Below are positions 1 to 8,473 of a DNA stretch of 64,000 bases, in pieces. Source of the DNA: Tautonia rosea (GTDB lineage: Bacteria; Planctomycetota; Planctomycetia; Isosphaerales; Isosphaeraceae); the NCBI RefSeq assembly GCF_012958305.1, contig NZ_JABBYO010000001.1, forward strand, positions 372,001 through 436,000, given 5' to 3'. The notes below the pieces were generated by a model, which was not told the DNA's origin, did no database searches, and saw only the letters and a list, made by a program, of their open reading frames with translations. The translations under genes and the position numbers were made by a program. The number at the start of each line of letters is the position of its first letter. Position 1 is the first letter of the stretch.

Positions 1-1
1 G

Positions 2-943
2 CTCTGGCGGTTCGAGCGGATCGTGATTGAATCCGTTCGGGCCGATGTCTGTGTCCATCGCTCGATCGCTCTCCGCGACGAACTGGCCCAGCGGGCCTCC
101 GAAAGCTGGGACGACGACCGAGCCCTCGATGCCGAAGTCCTCGGCCAGTCCCTCGCCGATCACCCCGAATTCATCCAGCCGACCCTCCTCCAATCCCGCC
201 ACGGCGTCCTCTGGCTGCTCGACCGCTGGGACGACCTGGCCGACCGCCTCGACCGCACCTCCGGCGACCTGAGCGATGCCGACCTGTCCCACCTGCTCGA
301 CTTGCTCGGCGTCCCAGCCTCCGACCGCGAGAACGCCCGCGCTCGATTGATCCCAACCACGTCCGACCCGCTCCAGCCGCTCGCCTCGATCCTGGTCGAC
401 GCCCGAGCCGATCTGCACCATCGGCTTGAATCGTACCTGATCGCTCGCGACGAGCGTGCTCGGATCGACGCTCAGGCCGGTCTGGGAGACGACTCGGTGG
501 CCGTCCGCCTCCTCGACCGTTACGAAAATCAGGTCCTCCGCCGCCTTCGCCAGGCCGAGGCCGATCTTCGTCGCCTCCAGGGGCCTCCCCCCGCCGACCG
601 TTCCCCATCCTCTCCCGCTCCGCCAATCAATCCCCACTCCCCGGCCGACTTCCCCTGCCCTCCCGAATCCCCGTCCTCCTCCCGCGTACCTCAGACCGAG
701 GCACCATCCATTGCTCCGTCCCCCGGCCCCTCGTCGCAGCTTCGACCGATCACGCTCCCAACGCGGACCGGCGATGTGCCACCGGAACGGCTCCGGCCGT
801 CACGATCGGCCTCGACCGCTCCCGCCGGCGTTCCGACGCCGCTGCATCTTCTCCCCGACGGCTCGATGCCCGCCAACCGCCGCGAGCGACGCGCCTTGAA
901 GGCCTGGAAACGTCGCCAATCCGGCCGATCAACCCCGAGGTAA
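2..943 (+). CDS. Hypothetical protein, 5' end outside window
   Basis: The reading frame is open from the window edge, and a GTG at 23 lies inside it, so this is probably the C-terminal part of a longer protein. The first ~190 residues are helical and charged and contain many Trp, Asp, Arg and Leu residues. The rest is a Pro/Ser-rich low-complexity tail that ends in a very basic segment (RRERRALKAWKRR). The pattern recalls a large Isosphaeraceae family of unknown function whose N-terminus carries an NALKHGL-like motif, but that end is not in the window, so the assignment is from memory. No function can be given. Confidence 0.6.
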   Translation, partial: LWRFERIVIESVRADVCVHRSIALRDELAQRASESWDDDRALDAEVLGQSLADHPEFIQPTLLQSRHGVLWLLDRWDDLADRLDRTSGDLSDADLSHLLDLLGVPASDRENARARLIPTTSDPLQPLASILVDARADLHHRLESYLIARDERARIDAQAGLGDDSVAVRLLDRYENQVLRRLRQAEADLRRLQGPPPADRSPSSPAPPINPHSPADFPCPPESPSSSRVPQTEAPSIAPSPGPSSQLRPITLPTRTGDVPPERLRPSRSASTAPAGVPTPLHLLPDGSMPANRRERRALKAWKRRQSGRSTPR

Positions 944-970
944 CATCAACGCACCAAACAAAGCCAATCC

Positions 971-1810
971 TCACTCCGCGTTCCGATCCGTCGGCACCCT
1001 GACCAACCCCTGTTCCACGCGCTCCCAGCCCTTCCAGACGGCCGAAGCTCCCGGATGACGCTCCCGAACCCATCGGGTTGCCTCATCGAGCCGGTCGATC
1101 CGCTCCTCGTCCGTCTCTGCGTCCAGTGCCCCGACAAGCAACTCGGCCAGCCTGATCTCGGCGGAATCCTCCTCCGCAGCGTCGCGCAACCTGTTTGCTT
1201 CATTGCGGTTGTAGCGAGATGACTCCGCCAGCGTGTACAGTGCCCAGAGCCGGATGATCAGGTCGTCATGTTCGCTCAGCTCCCGCAGGGGAACCGGCTC
1301 GATCGCCTCCCCCGCCCCTGCCCCATAGGCCAGGGGGCGGAGCATCAAGAGCCGGAACCAAGCGGGCCAGCCGTCCCCCTCGCTCCGAGCCACGGCCATC
1401 GCATAGGCGCTCGGGTCGCCGGTCGCGGCCTCGGCGCTCAACGACTCGGCGATCAGGTAGCGGGCCAGGTCGGGCAGGTCGCGTCGGATGGCGATGTCGT
1501 ACCGTTGCCGCTCGGTCGTCTCCGGGTTTCTCGCCAGGCGATCGGCCGCGTTGACCCGCTCCTCCTGCCCCCGGTTCGGATCGTGCAGGACGTACACATC
1601 CCTCCAGACGTCCCGGAGCGACCAGACCCCCCAGGCAAACCAGAGGATCATGCCCGACAGAATCACCAGACCTCCCAGCGCCAGGTACCAGAAGGCTCCG
1701 TACTTCTCCAGATTCGACCGCTGTTCCCACGGTTCGAGCGTCACGATCGGCAGGCTCGGCAAGCTCGGCTTGCCTGGCTCAGGAGTCTTCGACGATGAGG
1801 GTTCCGACAT
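971..1810 (-). CDS. Single-pass membrane protein of unknown function
   Basis: The start at 1810 gives 279 residues and begins MSEPSSSKTPEPGKP. A longer frame upstream would run antisense into the sulfatase gene. A Pro/Ser-rich cytoplasmic N-terminus is followed by one clear transmembrane helix at about residues 38-60 (YLALGGLVILSGMILWFAW). The remaining ~215 residues are soluble and helical, acidic and arginine-rich, and look like a TPR- or HEAT-type fold. It lies 20 bases downstream of the sulfatase on the same strand and may be cotranscribed with it. I do not recognise the family. Confidence 0.7.
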   Translation of the reverse strand: MSEPSSSKTPEPGKPSLPSLPIVTLEPWEQRSNLEKYGAFWYLALGGLVILSGMILWFAWGVWSLRDVWRDVYVLHDPNRGQEERVNAADRLARNPETTERQRYDIAIRRDLPDLARYLIAESLSAEAATGDPSAYAMAVARSEGDGWPAWFRLLMLRPLAYGAGAGEAIEPVPLRELSEHDDLIIRLWALYTLAESSRYNRNEANRLRDAAEEDSAEIRLAELLVGALDAETDEERIDRLDEATRWVRERHPGASAVWKGWERVEQGLVRVPTDRNAE

Positions 1811-1830
1811 GGACGGCAATCTCCCGTGGC

Positions 1831-3210
1831 TCAATTCGCATCCGAATCGGCCGATCTCAACCAATCCTCGTGCCGCGCTTCCAGCTTCCGGGCAATCTCG
1901 GGCTGATCCTCGATCCGGTTCACCCGTTCGCCCGGGTCCTCCTCCAGGTTCACCAGGAACCTCGGGCCGAGGTCGGGGATCGGATTGGCCCCGTTCGTTG
2001 TATCTCTCGGGTTGCCGATCAGCTTCCAACGGCCTTGCCTCACGGCCCACTGCGCCCCGCTCCCTCGGCCGACCTTCCAGTGAACGACCTCGTGCGGGCT
2101 TGGGGCGTCGGGGTCTCGGAGGACCGGTGCCAGGCTCATCCCGTCGAGGTCGAGCCGGTTGTCCTCAATCCCGCAAAGGTCCATCAGGGTCGGCAGCCAG
2201 TCGCAGCCGAGAGCGACCTGATCGCGGGTCTCCCCCTCGGGCAGATGCCCCGGCCATCGGACGATCGCCGGCACTCGGATCCCTCCTTCGAACAGGCTGA
2301 ACTTTGCTCCCCGGTACGGCCCCGCGCTGCCGCCGCCGAAGAAGGCCCGCTCCTCCGTCGAGTGCCCGTGGTCCGACTGGAAGACGACGATCGTCTCCTC
2401 GGTCAGACCGAGCCGATCGATTGCCTCCATCAGCCTCCCGACCCGGGCGTCGAGGGTCGAGACGAAGGCGGCATACTGCCGTCTCGGCTCGGGCAGGTCT
2501 GCGTAGTGATCCAGCCACTCCGGCTCCCCCTGGTACGGGTAGTGGGGCATGTTCAGAGCGAAGTACAGGAAGAACGGCCGGTCACGGTGCTCCTCGATGA
2601 ACGTCTCGGCCCGCTCGACCATCAGGTCCGGGAAGAACCGGCCGGGCCGGTGAACCTCCTCGCCGTCGTCCCACAGGTCGTGCCGGTTCGGCCCGGCCCA
2701 GTAGAAGAAGTGGGAGTAGTTATCAATACACCCTCCCATGTGCCCGAAGCTGGAGTCGAACCCCTGGCCCCTCGGCATCGTCTCGGGGGAGTATCCCAGA
2801 TGCCATTTCCCCACATGCCCCGTCGCGTAGCCGGCCTCTCGGAAGACCTCGGCGATCGTCACCTGCTCCGTCGGCATCCCCGGCACCCCCCGGGTCGAGC
2901 TGACGTTGCCCGGCACCCCGGCTCGGATCGGATACCGTCCCGTCAGCAGCCCCGCCCTCGACGGCGAACAGACCGGAGCCGCCGCGTAGAACTGGGTGAA
3001 CCGCACCCCTCGGCTTGCCAGGGCGTCGATCGCCGGGGTCGTCAGATCGTCGGCTCCGTAGCAACCCGCGTCGATCGTCCCTTGATCATCCGTGAAGATC
3101 AGCACCACGTTCGGCTGTCGATCGTCTTCACCCTCAGGACTCTGCGCCGGCCCCTCGGCCTGAACCACCCCTGTCGCCGCCAGCAGGCAACTCAGAAACA
3201 TGATGCGCAT
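1831..3210 (-). CDS. Secreted sulfatase (arylsulfatase family)
   Basis: This 459-residue protein has an N-terminal signal peptide ending near residue 18. The sulfatase signature CSPSRAGLLTGR has its nucleophile at Cys81, which a sulfatase-modifying enzyme would convert to formylglycine. The metal-binding start (NVVLIFTDDQG, residues 34-44) and the later GHVGKWHLG, MPHYPY and QSDHGH segments are all present, so the enzyme should be active. It would hydrolyse sulfate esters, probably on polysaccharides, outside the cytoplasm. Sulfatases of this kind are very numerous in planctomycetes. The substrate cannot be told from sequence. An alternative start at Met4 (3201) would change little. Confidence 0.95.
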   Translation of the reverse strand: MRIMFLSCLLAATGVVQAEGPAQSPEGEDDRQPNVVLIFTDDQGTIDAGCYGADDLTTPAIDALASRGVRFTQFYAAAPVCSPSRAGLLTGRYPIRAGVPGNVSSTRGVPGMPTEQVTIAEVFREAGYATGHVGKWHLGYSPETMPRGQGFDSSFGHMGGCIDNYSHFFYWAGPNRHDLWDDGEEVHRPGRFFPDLMVERAETFIEEHRDRPFFLYFALNMPHYPYQGEPEWLDHYADLPEPRRQYAAFVSTLDARVGRLMEAIDRLGLTEETIVVFQSDHGHSTEERAFFGGGSAGPYRGAKFSLFEGGIRVPAIVRWPGHLPEGETRDQVALGCDWLPTLMDLCGIEDNRLDLDGMSLAPVLRDPDAPSPHEVVHWKVGRGSGAQWAVRQGRWKLIGNPRDTTNGANPIPDLGPRFLVNLEEDPGERVNRIEDQPEIARKLEARHEDWLRSADSDAN

Positions 3211-3519
3211 GGGACGCCCTCCCTCCCCTCCGTCCAGCCCTCGTCACGACCGTTGTACCCGATCATCGCCGACCCTCCCAGCCCCGGCCGATCGGCTCCA
3301 GAGGCACGCTCCCGATGGCCCCCAGTGCCGCAGAGCCACAGCGGGCGATCCGATCGCTCTCTCCTCTCCTCTCCGTCTCTGCGCGCGATCCCCCTCCCGT
3401 CCCCACCCAGCCTCCACCCTCGTGACCCGTACCGATCCTCCGTGTACGCTACGCCCATCGCCTCCGCCCGATTCCTCCCGGGCAACCCTCCGACCCCGAC
3501 TCGAACGAGATCCCGAACG
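3211..3519. other. Divergent intergenic region, 309 bp
   Basis: This lies between the sulfatase (minus) and the MBL-fold gene (plus) and must carry promoters for both. It is C-rich on the plus strand. I see no convincing -35/-10 pair, terminator or RNA gene in it. Confidence 0.4.
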
Positions 3520-4179
3520 ATGCGCATCCTCTGGTACGGACACGCCGCCTTCCTGATCGAGACCGAGGGGACTCGGATCATCCTCGACCCCTACACCTCG
3601 GCCGACGCCGGCTCCTACGCCCCCATCGCCGATCCGGCCGACCTCGTCGTCGCCAGCCACGAGAATGCGAAGTACCACAGCGGCCTTTCGGAGATCGTTC
3701 CCCCCTTCCAGTACCTGCTGGGCACGGAGTTCCCCTCCGAAGGAGTCGAGGCCCTCGGCATTCGGTTCGAGGCCATCCCGGTCTTCGAGACCCCCGAGAA
3801 GCTCCCCGGCGACGAGGTCACGATCCTCCAATTCCGGGCCGAAGGCCTGCATGTCGCCTTCCTCGGCGACCTCGGCCATGCCCTGAGCCCCGAAGAACTG
3901 ACCCGCCTCGGCCGGCCCGAGATCCTCCTGTTCCCCGCCGGCGGCCCTCCCACGATCGACTTCCCGCTCATCCCCGATCTGATCGCGGCCCTCGACCCGA
4001 AGCTTATCCTCCCGATGCACTACCTCACCCCGAAGATCAACCTCGCGCTCCAGCCCGTCGAGCGATTCCTTGAGTGCTTGCCCGACTGGCCTGTCGATCG
4101 GGTCGAAGCCTCGTCGATCACGGTCGATCCCTCGAACCTGGGCTCCCGTCGGATCGTCGTGCTCGACTCGGCGCGATAG
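3520..4179 (+). CDS. MBL-fold hydrolase-like protein (UPF0173/UlaG type) with altered metal motif
   Basis: This is a 219-residue protein whose start (MRILWYGHAAFLIET) and order of segments match the UPF0173/UlaG branch of the metallo-beta-lactamase fold. The ATG at 3520 opens this domain exactly, although the frame is open much further upstream. The canonical HxHxDH metal loop is replaced by His47-Glu-Asn-Ala-Lys-Tyr-His53, so the second His, the Asp and the third His of the motif are lost at their usual spacing. Later conserved parts remain: FLGDLGHAL near residue 110 and LPMHY near 168. It may bind one metal, use a different site, or not be a hydrolase. Function unknown. Confidence 0.85.
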   Translation: MRILWYGHAAFLIETEGTRIILDPYTSADAGSYAPIADPADLVVASHENAKYHSGLSEIVPPFQYLLGTEFPSEGVEALGIRFEAIPVFETPEKLPGDEVTILQFRAEGLHVAFLGDLGHALSPEELTRLGRPEILLFPAGGPPTIDFPLIPDLIAALDPKLILPMHYLTPKINLALQPVERFLECLPDWPVDRVEASSITVDPSNLGSRRIVVLDSAR

Positions 4180-4348
4180 CCTGTCCGGTTCGTCCTTGAG
4201 ATCGCAACCGAACCCTGGGAGGACCCCGAGCGCTCGCCCTTTTGCGAACCAGTGCTTTCGGAGTCCTTGCCCGATGCTCCTCAAACCTCGAGTCACATCC
4301 CTCGATTCAACCCTCTCCGTCTCTGCCCCTCGGCGGATCAGTGCCCAT

Positions 4349-5500
4349 TCAGAGTGCCTCCTCAAGAATCGCGCACAGTTCCGCGTCGGTCAGGGCTACA
4401 GGGTTCCCCTTCATGCTACTCGCCCGCTGAGCGATCGGGATGATCCAGTCGCAATCGTCGCTCGACAACCCCGCTTCTCCCAGCCCTGGAATCTGGAAGT
4501 CCTCGCAACGGGCTCGGACCCAGGCAACCCCGTCGAGGGCTTCGGCCTCAGGATCGCCGGTCAACGTGCGAGCCACCTCGGCGAACCGATCGAGGATCGC
4601 CGGGTCTCCCCGCTGAGTGATCGCGCACAGGTTGGTTTCCATGACGATCGGCAGCAGCCGCGCACAGATCGCTCCGTGAGGATGTCCAGTGGCTCCTCCC
4701 AGCACTCCCGCGAAGCCGTGAACCGCCCCGAGGCGTGCATTGGCCAGGGCGATCCCACCACAGAGAGCCGCCAGGGCCATGTCCTCTCGGGCGGAAAGGT
4801 CCGAGCCATCCTCAAAGGCACGGGCCAGCGATCGCGCCGCTCGGGCCAGCCCCTCGCGGCAGATGCCGTCGGTGATGGGGTTGGCCGCGTTGCTGACGAA
4901 CGGCTCGATCAGTTGTGTCAACGCATCCATGCCGGTGAAGGCGGTGATCTTCGGGGGCATCGAGACAGTCAGTTCCGGGTCGATCACGGCCAGTCGGGCC
5001 AGCAGGTACGGACTCCGCAAACTCGCCTTCACTCGATGCTCAGGCACGTCGAGCACGGCGTTCCGGGTGACCTCGGTCCCGGTCCCGGCTGTGGTCGGAA
5101 CGGCGAGAAAAGGGACGCCAGGCTGCTGCAACGGTTGCCCCTTCCCGACCAACTCCAGGTAGTCGAGCACCTCTCCCGGATTGCCAAGCAAGGCAGCCAC
5201 CGCCTTCCCGGCGTCGAGCACGCTGCCGCCACCTTGGGCGATCACCAGATCACACCGCTCGTCGCGTGCAAGCTGGGTCGCTTCATCCACCTGATGTGTG
5301 GTTGGCTCTCCGCTGACCGCGACGACCACCGACGCGATGCCGACCTCCGCCAGGCCTGCCGTCAGCCCGTCACGTCCCCGCTCAGCGCCTCCCAGCACGA
5401 CAAGGGCCCGCTGGCCAAGGTCGCTCGCCAGGCTGGGGAGCATCGCGGCCTTTCCCAGCCCGAACAGGATGCGTCCGGCCGTGGCAAACTCAAAGATCAT
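4349..5500 (-). CDS. Iron-containing alcohol dehydrogenase
   Basis: This is a 383-residue group III (Fe-type) alcohol dehydrogenase, a normal length for the family. The N-terminal domain carries the NAD(P)-binding GGGSVLDAGKAVA segment at about residues 90-102 and the PTTAGTGTEVT segment near 134-144. The C-terminal domain carries the metal ligands: an Asp before FTGMDALTQLIE, then the His residues of VHGFAG and GHPHGA. It would oxidise an alcohol or reduce an aldehyde, ketone or maleylacetate-like substrate, with unknown specificity. It begins 5 bases after the stop of the small monooxygenase, so the two form an operon. Confidence 0.95.
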   Translation of the reverse strand: MIFEFATAGRILFGLGKAAMLPSLASDLGQRALVVLGGAERGRDGLTAGLAEVGIASVVVAVSGEPTTHQVDEATQLARDERCDLVIAQGGGSVLDAGKAVAALLGNPGEVLDYLELVGKGQPLQQPGVPFLAVPTTAGTGTEVTRNAVLDVPEHRVKASLRSPYLLARLAVIDPELTVSMPPKITAFTGMDALTQLIEPFVSNAANPITDGICREGLARAARSLARAFEDGSDLSAREDMALAALCGGIALANARLGAVHGFAGVLGGATGHPHGAICARLLPIVMETNLCAITQRGDPAILDRFAEVARTLTGDPEAEALDGVAWVRARCEDFQIPGLGEAGLSSDDCDWIIPIAQRASSMKGNPVALTDAELCAILEEAL

Positions 5501-5505
5501 GGGCG

Positions 5506-5802
5506 TTACGCCTCGGCATCAACTGCGTCGAACTTCACGCTGAACCGCGGCACCGCCATCATGTCGGCTACCGTCTCGGCCCACGTCTGGTAGTGCGCCG
5601 TCTGCTTGTGTTCCGCCGGAGCCTCGGCGGTCCGGTAAATCTCAACGAGTACAAATCGGGTCGGATCATCCTGCTGCTGGAGCACGTCGAACCGCGCGAC
5701 ACCCGGCTCTCGCCGACTGTTCCTTGCGTTCTCCACCGAGGCCGCCTTGAACGCCTCGACCTGATCCGGCTTCACCTGGATGTGCACATGGACAATCAGC
5801 AT
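5506..5802 (-). CDS. Antibiotic biosynthesis monooxygenase (ABM) domain protein
   Basis: This is a 98-residue single-domain protein of the dimeric alpha/beta-barrel ABM family, which includes quinol monooxygenase YgiN and LsrG. The start [21 protein letters not shown], the central [19 protein letters not shown] and the late [10 protein letters not shown] are typical. Members act on quinols, or isomerise or degrade small metabolites, without a bound cofactor. It lies directly upstream of the iron alcohol dehydrogenase, so the pair may act on one small carbonyl or quinone compound, but the substrate is unknown. Confidence 0.9.
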   Translation of the reverse strand: MLIVHVHIQVKPDQVEAFKAASVENARNSRREPGVARFDVLQQQDDPTRFVLVEIYRTAEAPAEHKQTAHYQTWAETVADMMAVPRFSVKFDAVDAEA

Positions 5803-5894
5803 GAACGTCCCTCAGATCGAACGAAGGCGTCATCAAAGGAGGTCAAAAATCCATGGCCGATCCGGGCTTGGCTCGATGAAGGCCTGCTTTCGTC

Positions 5895-6389
5895 TTAAAT
5901 CTGATCGAGCTTCCGCCTGCGACTGCGAGCCTTCAGGCAATCGGGGCACTGACCTGTGATCACAAACTTATGATTCTCGGCCCGAAAACCAAACTGCTGG
6001 GCAATCACATCCCGAATGCGCCGGATCTCGTCGTTGCGAAACTCAACGATCGCCCCACATTCGGAGCAGTGCATGTGATCGTGCGATGGGTAACCGTAAT
6101 TATGCTCGTACGCCGTCCGATTCGTGAGCCGAAGCTCGCGAAGCAAGCCGGCTTCGACCATCAATCGAAGGGAACGATACACCGTCGATCGACTGACCCG
6201 ACGCCCCGCCTCGCGCAGATCGGCGACCAACTCGTCCGCATCGAAGTGCTTGTGCGAATTAAAGATATGGTTGACCAGAACCCGCCTTGGCTCGGTCAAT
6301 TTCTCACCCCGAATCTCCAGAAACTCACGAAATTTCTCTTCGGGACTCTCTTTGACCTGAAGCGGTTCGAGGTCGGCAGGTGGCGTCAC
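5895..6389 (-). CDS. Fur-family metal-responsive transcriptional regulator
   Basis: With a GTG start at 6389, preceded by AGGA at nine bases, the product is 164 residues. The N-terminal winged helix covers about residues 15-95, with recognition helix SRSTVYRSLRLM. The C-terminal dimerisation domain has the metal motif HDHMHCSECG and a closing CPDC, which together form the structural zinc and regulatory sites. It could be Fur, Zur or PerR; the sequence does not decide. The frame is open further upstream, but that part is basic low-complexity sequence and unlikely to be translated. It would repress target promoters when loaded with metal. Confidence 0.92.
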   Translation of the reverse strand: MTPPADLEPLQVKESPEEKFREFLEIRGEKLTEPRRVLVNHIFNSHKHFDADELVADLREAGRRVSRSTVYRSLRLMVEAGLLRELRLTNRTAYEHNYGYPSHDHMHCSECGAIVEFRNDEIRRIRDVIAQQFGFRAENHKFVITGQCPDCLKARSRRRKLDQI

Positions 6390-6559
6390 AATGCTCGTTC
6401 CTGTGAGGCGATTCTCGGGACGTGGCAAACGGCCGTCGACCTGATGGCTTCGGCGAAGAATCGAGAACAATTCTCGATTATAGCGCCTCCCATCGATCGC
6501 GGCCAGGGGAACCCGCCTCGGGGGGTTCGATCCTCTAGGACCTCGATGCGGACACGGCC

Positions 6560-6594
6560 GCAAAACGACCCGGGCCGGTGGCTTCGGCCCGGGG
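6560..6594 (-). terminator. Rho-independent terminator after flgM
   Basis: A perfect 8-bp stem, CCCGGGCC (6569-6576) with GGCCCGGG (6586-6593), has a 9-base loop. Read on the minus strand it is followed by TCGTTTTGCGG. It lies about 40 bases after the flgM stop. The tail is almost the same as that of the terminator at 15005-15045. Confidence 0.7.
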
Positions 6595-6633
6595 TCACAC
6601 ACGAGCAATCACAACCGAGCGAGCCATCCTGGA

Positions 6634-6918
6634 TTAGAATCCGGAAAGCTCGGAGAGCAGGTTATCAAGGGCTCGATCCAGTTTCTCGGGGGTTTCGTAG
6701 GTCCCCTCGGCAATCTGCTGACGGATGGCCTCGACCTTCTCGTGGCGGATTTCCGGCAGACTGTGAATCCCGTCGAGCACCAGGCCGAGCTGAGAAATCT
6801 CGACCTGATCCTTCGGTGCGGCGGCCGGGGCGTTGGCCGCGGATTCGACGCTGAAGGAGGCCAGTCGGGGATAGATCGGTTGCGGGCCCTGGGGGCCGCC
6901 GGCGCCGTGGATTTCCAT
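6634..6918 (-). CDS. flgM: Anti-sigma-28 factor FlgM
   Basis: This 94-residue protein has a disordered N-terminal half rich in Gly, Pro and Ala and a C-terminal half typical of FlgM. The DQVEISQLG box is followed by a helical region in the style of IRHEKVEAIRQQIAEGTYE. FlgM binds and holds the flagellar sigma factor FliA until the hook is complete and FlgM is exported. The ATG at 6918 has AAGGAG at a good distance; a GTG seven codons upstream is less likely. No other flagellar gene is nearby, so it is a stand-alone locus, with its own terminator downstream. Confidence 0.85.
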   Translation of the reverse strand: MEIHGAGGPQGPQPIYPRLASFSVESAANAPAAAPKDQVEISQLGLVLDGIHSLPEIRHEKVEAIRQQIAEGTYETPEKLDRALDNLLSELSGF

Positions 6919-7076
6919 GGTTTGCGTCTCCTTTTGCACCTGGGAGAGACCCTGCCAGCCGATTCCGGCTCGGTCTCACTGTTCTGGCCCGCCGATCTCG
7001 ACCCCTTATCCCCCTCGTGAGGATAAAGCCGCGGTCGAGGGCTTGAGGACCATCACAATCATTTCGTCTGTCTCTA

Positions 7077-7104
7077 AGATCGGCCGGAAGCTGGAACGAA
7101 TTTA
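7077..7104 (-). promoter_or_regulatory. Possible sigma-28 (FliA) promoter for flgM
   Basis: On the minus strand TAAA (7104-7101) and GCCGATCT (7084-7077) are 16 bases apart. This is close to the sigma-28 consensus TAAA-N15-GCCGATAA. The site lies about 160 bases upstream of the flgM start. The match is partial and found by eye. Confidence 0.35.
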
Positions 7105-7141
7105 ACCGAAAATGCGAAAATCACGGGATCGATTCAGACGT

Positions 7142-8428
7142 TTACTCCCGATTCATCAGACCACCCCCTCGGTTTCGGTCTGGTTGCGGCTGGGCCTGGA
7201 TCCCTTGGGCCAGTCCTCGCATCATCGGTTCGAGCTGCGCGTTGATGGCGGAAGCTCGTTGAAGCATCTGGTCGACCGCCTGTTGTTGCTGCGGGGTTTG
7301 CATCTGTGTCCGCAATGCCTGGAGGTGCTTGACCGCGTCGTTGAACTCGCTGGCCGCCTTCAGGACAACGTTGGCCGTGTCGAAGTTTGCCAGAGCAATC
7401 TCGGCGTCGCGGCCCGGCTTGTAGAGTGGGCTGATCAACAGCGGATTGGCCCGGATCTTTTCGACCGTCATTCGGCCCGAGTCGGTAATGTCCCGCACGT
7501 TGCCGATCGTCCGCTCAATGTTCGCCCTGTTGTTGACCAAAATGCCCGAGATGTTCCCCAGCGAGATGTCGGCCTGGTACAGGACCCGATCGGCCCGCAT
7601 CCGGGTCTCGTCGAGGTTCTCGGCCAGCTCGCCGAGCTTCGGTCCATACTGCTGGAGCATCACGTTCGATTTGCTCGACAGGTGGCGGACGTTCTCGACC
7701 GTCTCGGCGATCCCTTCCCGATTCTCCACCACAGCCCCTTCCAGCTCGTCGACCAGAGTTGCAGCCTGCACGAGCAGGGCCTCGACCCGATCGGTCATGG
7801 CGTCGAGCTTGCCCGAGGCGCCGGCCACGGCCGGACCGGCAATCTCGGTGGCCTGCTGGACATCATCCGCTGCTTGCTGGAAGGCGGCGAGGGTCTTCTG
7901 AAGCCTCGGCGAAATCTCGTCAATCGTCCGCCGGACCTGGCCGATCGTGTGACTCAGATGGCCGCGCTCGACCGGGCCCAGCCCGACCTGTTCCAGCAGA
8001 GGATCGAACAGAGAACTCTCGATCCCCTCAATCGGCTGCCCTGGAACCCAGGCCACGCCCGACTCTCCCACCGAGGCGATATTGACGCTGGACGAGCCCG
8101 TCAGGCCCGAGACGATCACAATCACCGCATCCTGCTTCAGGCGGCTCGCGAGGTCCTGGGCAATCGACAGGCGGACCCGAGCCCGCAAGGCCCCCTCGTG
8201 GTCCACGATATCCACGTCCGACACCCGACCTGCCTCCAGGCCGGCGATCCGGACCGGATGGCCGGGACGGATTCCCTGGCCGTCTCGGAAGTAGACGTCG
8301 ATCGAGGTGCGATCGGTCACCAGGTAGCCCGGCCCTCCTCCGGCCAGGACGACCAGGCCAAGCAGGCCCGCCACCGCCGCCACCAGGACCAGGCCGACGC
8401 GGGCGTCTCGGATCGTCGAGCGGCTCAT
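7142..8428 (-). CDS. mlaD: MlaD/MCE-family phospholipid transport protein
   Basis: This 428-residue protein has an N-terminal transmembrane anchor (about residues 10-28, VGLVLVAAVAGLLGLVVLA), one MCE domain (about 38-116, with PVRIAGLEAGRV), and then a long helical, Gln-rich coiled-coil region to the end. MCE proteins form hexameric rings or tubes that carry lipids between the inner and outer membranes. The C-terminal extension is far longer than that of E. coli MlaD and may form a periplasmic tunnel, as in PqiB-like proteins. It follows mlaE by 45 bases on the same strand. Confidence 0.92.
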   Translation of the reverse strand: MSRSTIRDARVGLVLVAAVAGLLGLVVLAGGGPGYLVTDRTSIDVYFRDGQGIRPGHPVRIAGLEAGRVSDVDIVDHEGALRARVRLSIAQDLASRLKQDAVIVIVSGLTGSSSVNIASVGESGVAWVPGQPIEGIESSLFDPLLEQVGLGPVERGHLSHTIGQVRRTIDEISPRLQKTLAAFQQAADDVQQATEIAGPAVAGASGKLDAMTDRVEALLVQAATLVDELEGAVVENREGIAETVENVRHLSSKSNVMLQQYGPKLGELAENLDETRMRADRVLYQADISLGNISGILVNNRANIERTIGNVRDITDSGRMTVEKIRANPLLISPLYKPGRDAEIALANFDTANVVLKAASEFNDAVKHLQALRTQMQTPQQQQAVDQMLQRASAINAQLEPMMRGLAQGIQAQPQPDRNRGGGLMNRE

Positions 8429-8473
8429 GGGGATATCCGTCTCCAGGGCTGGGTCGCGCAGGTCCGGTCCGGG

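Noticed and set aside
1795-3519. Long plus-strand open frame running into the MBL-fold gene
   Set aside because: The part before 3520 is antisense to the sulfatase and has no domain; the real protein starts at 3520.
7006-7026. Inverted repeat TTATCC / GGATAA upstream of flgM
   Set aside because: A 6-bp stem with a 9-base loop and no T tract is too weak to call.
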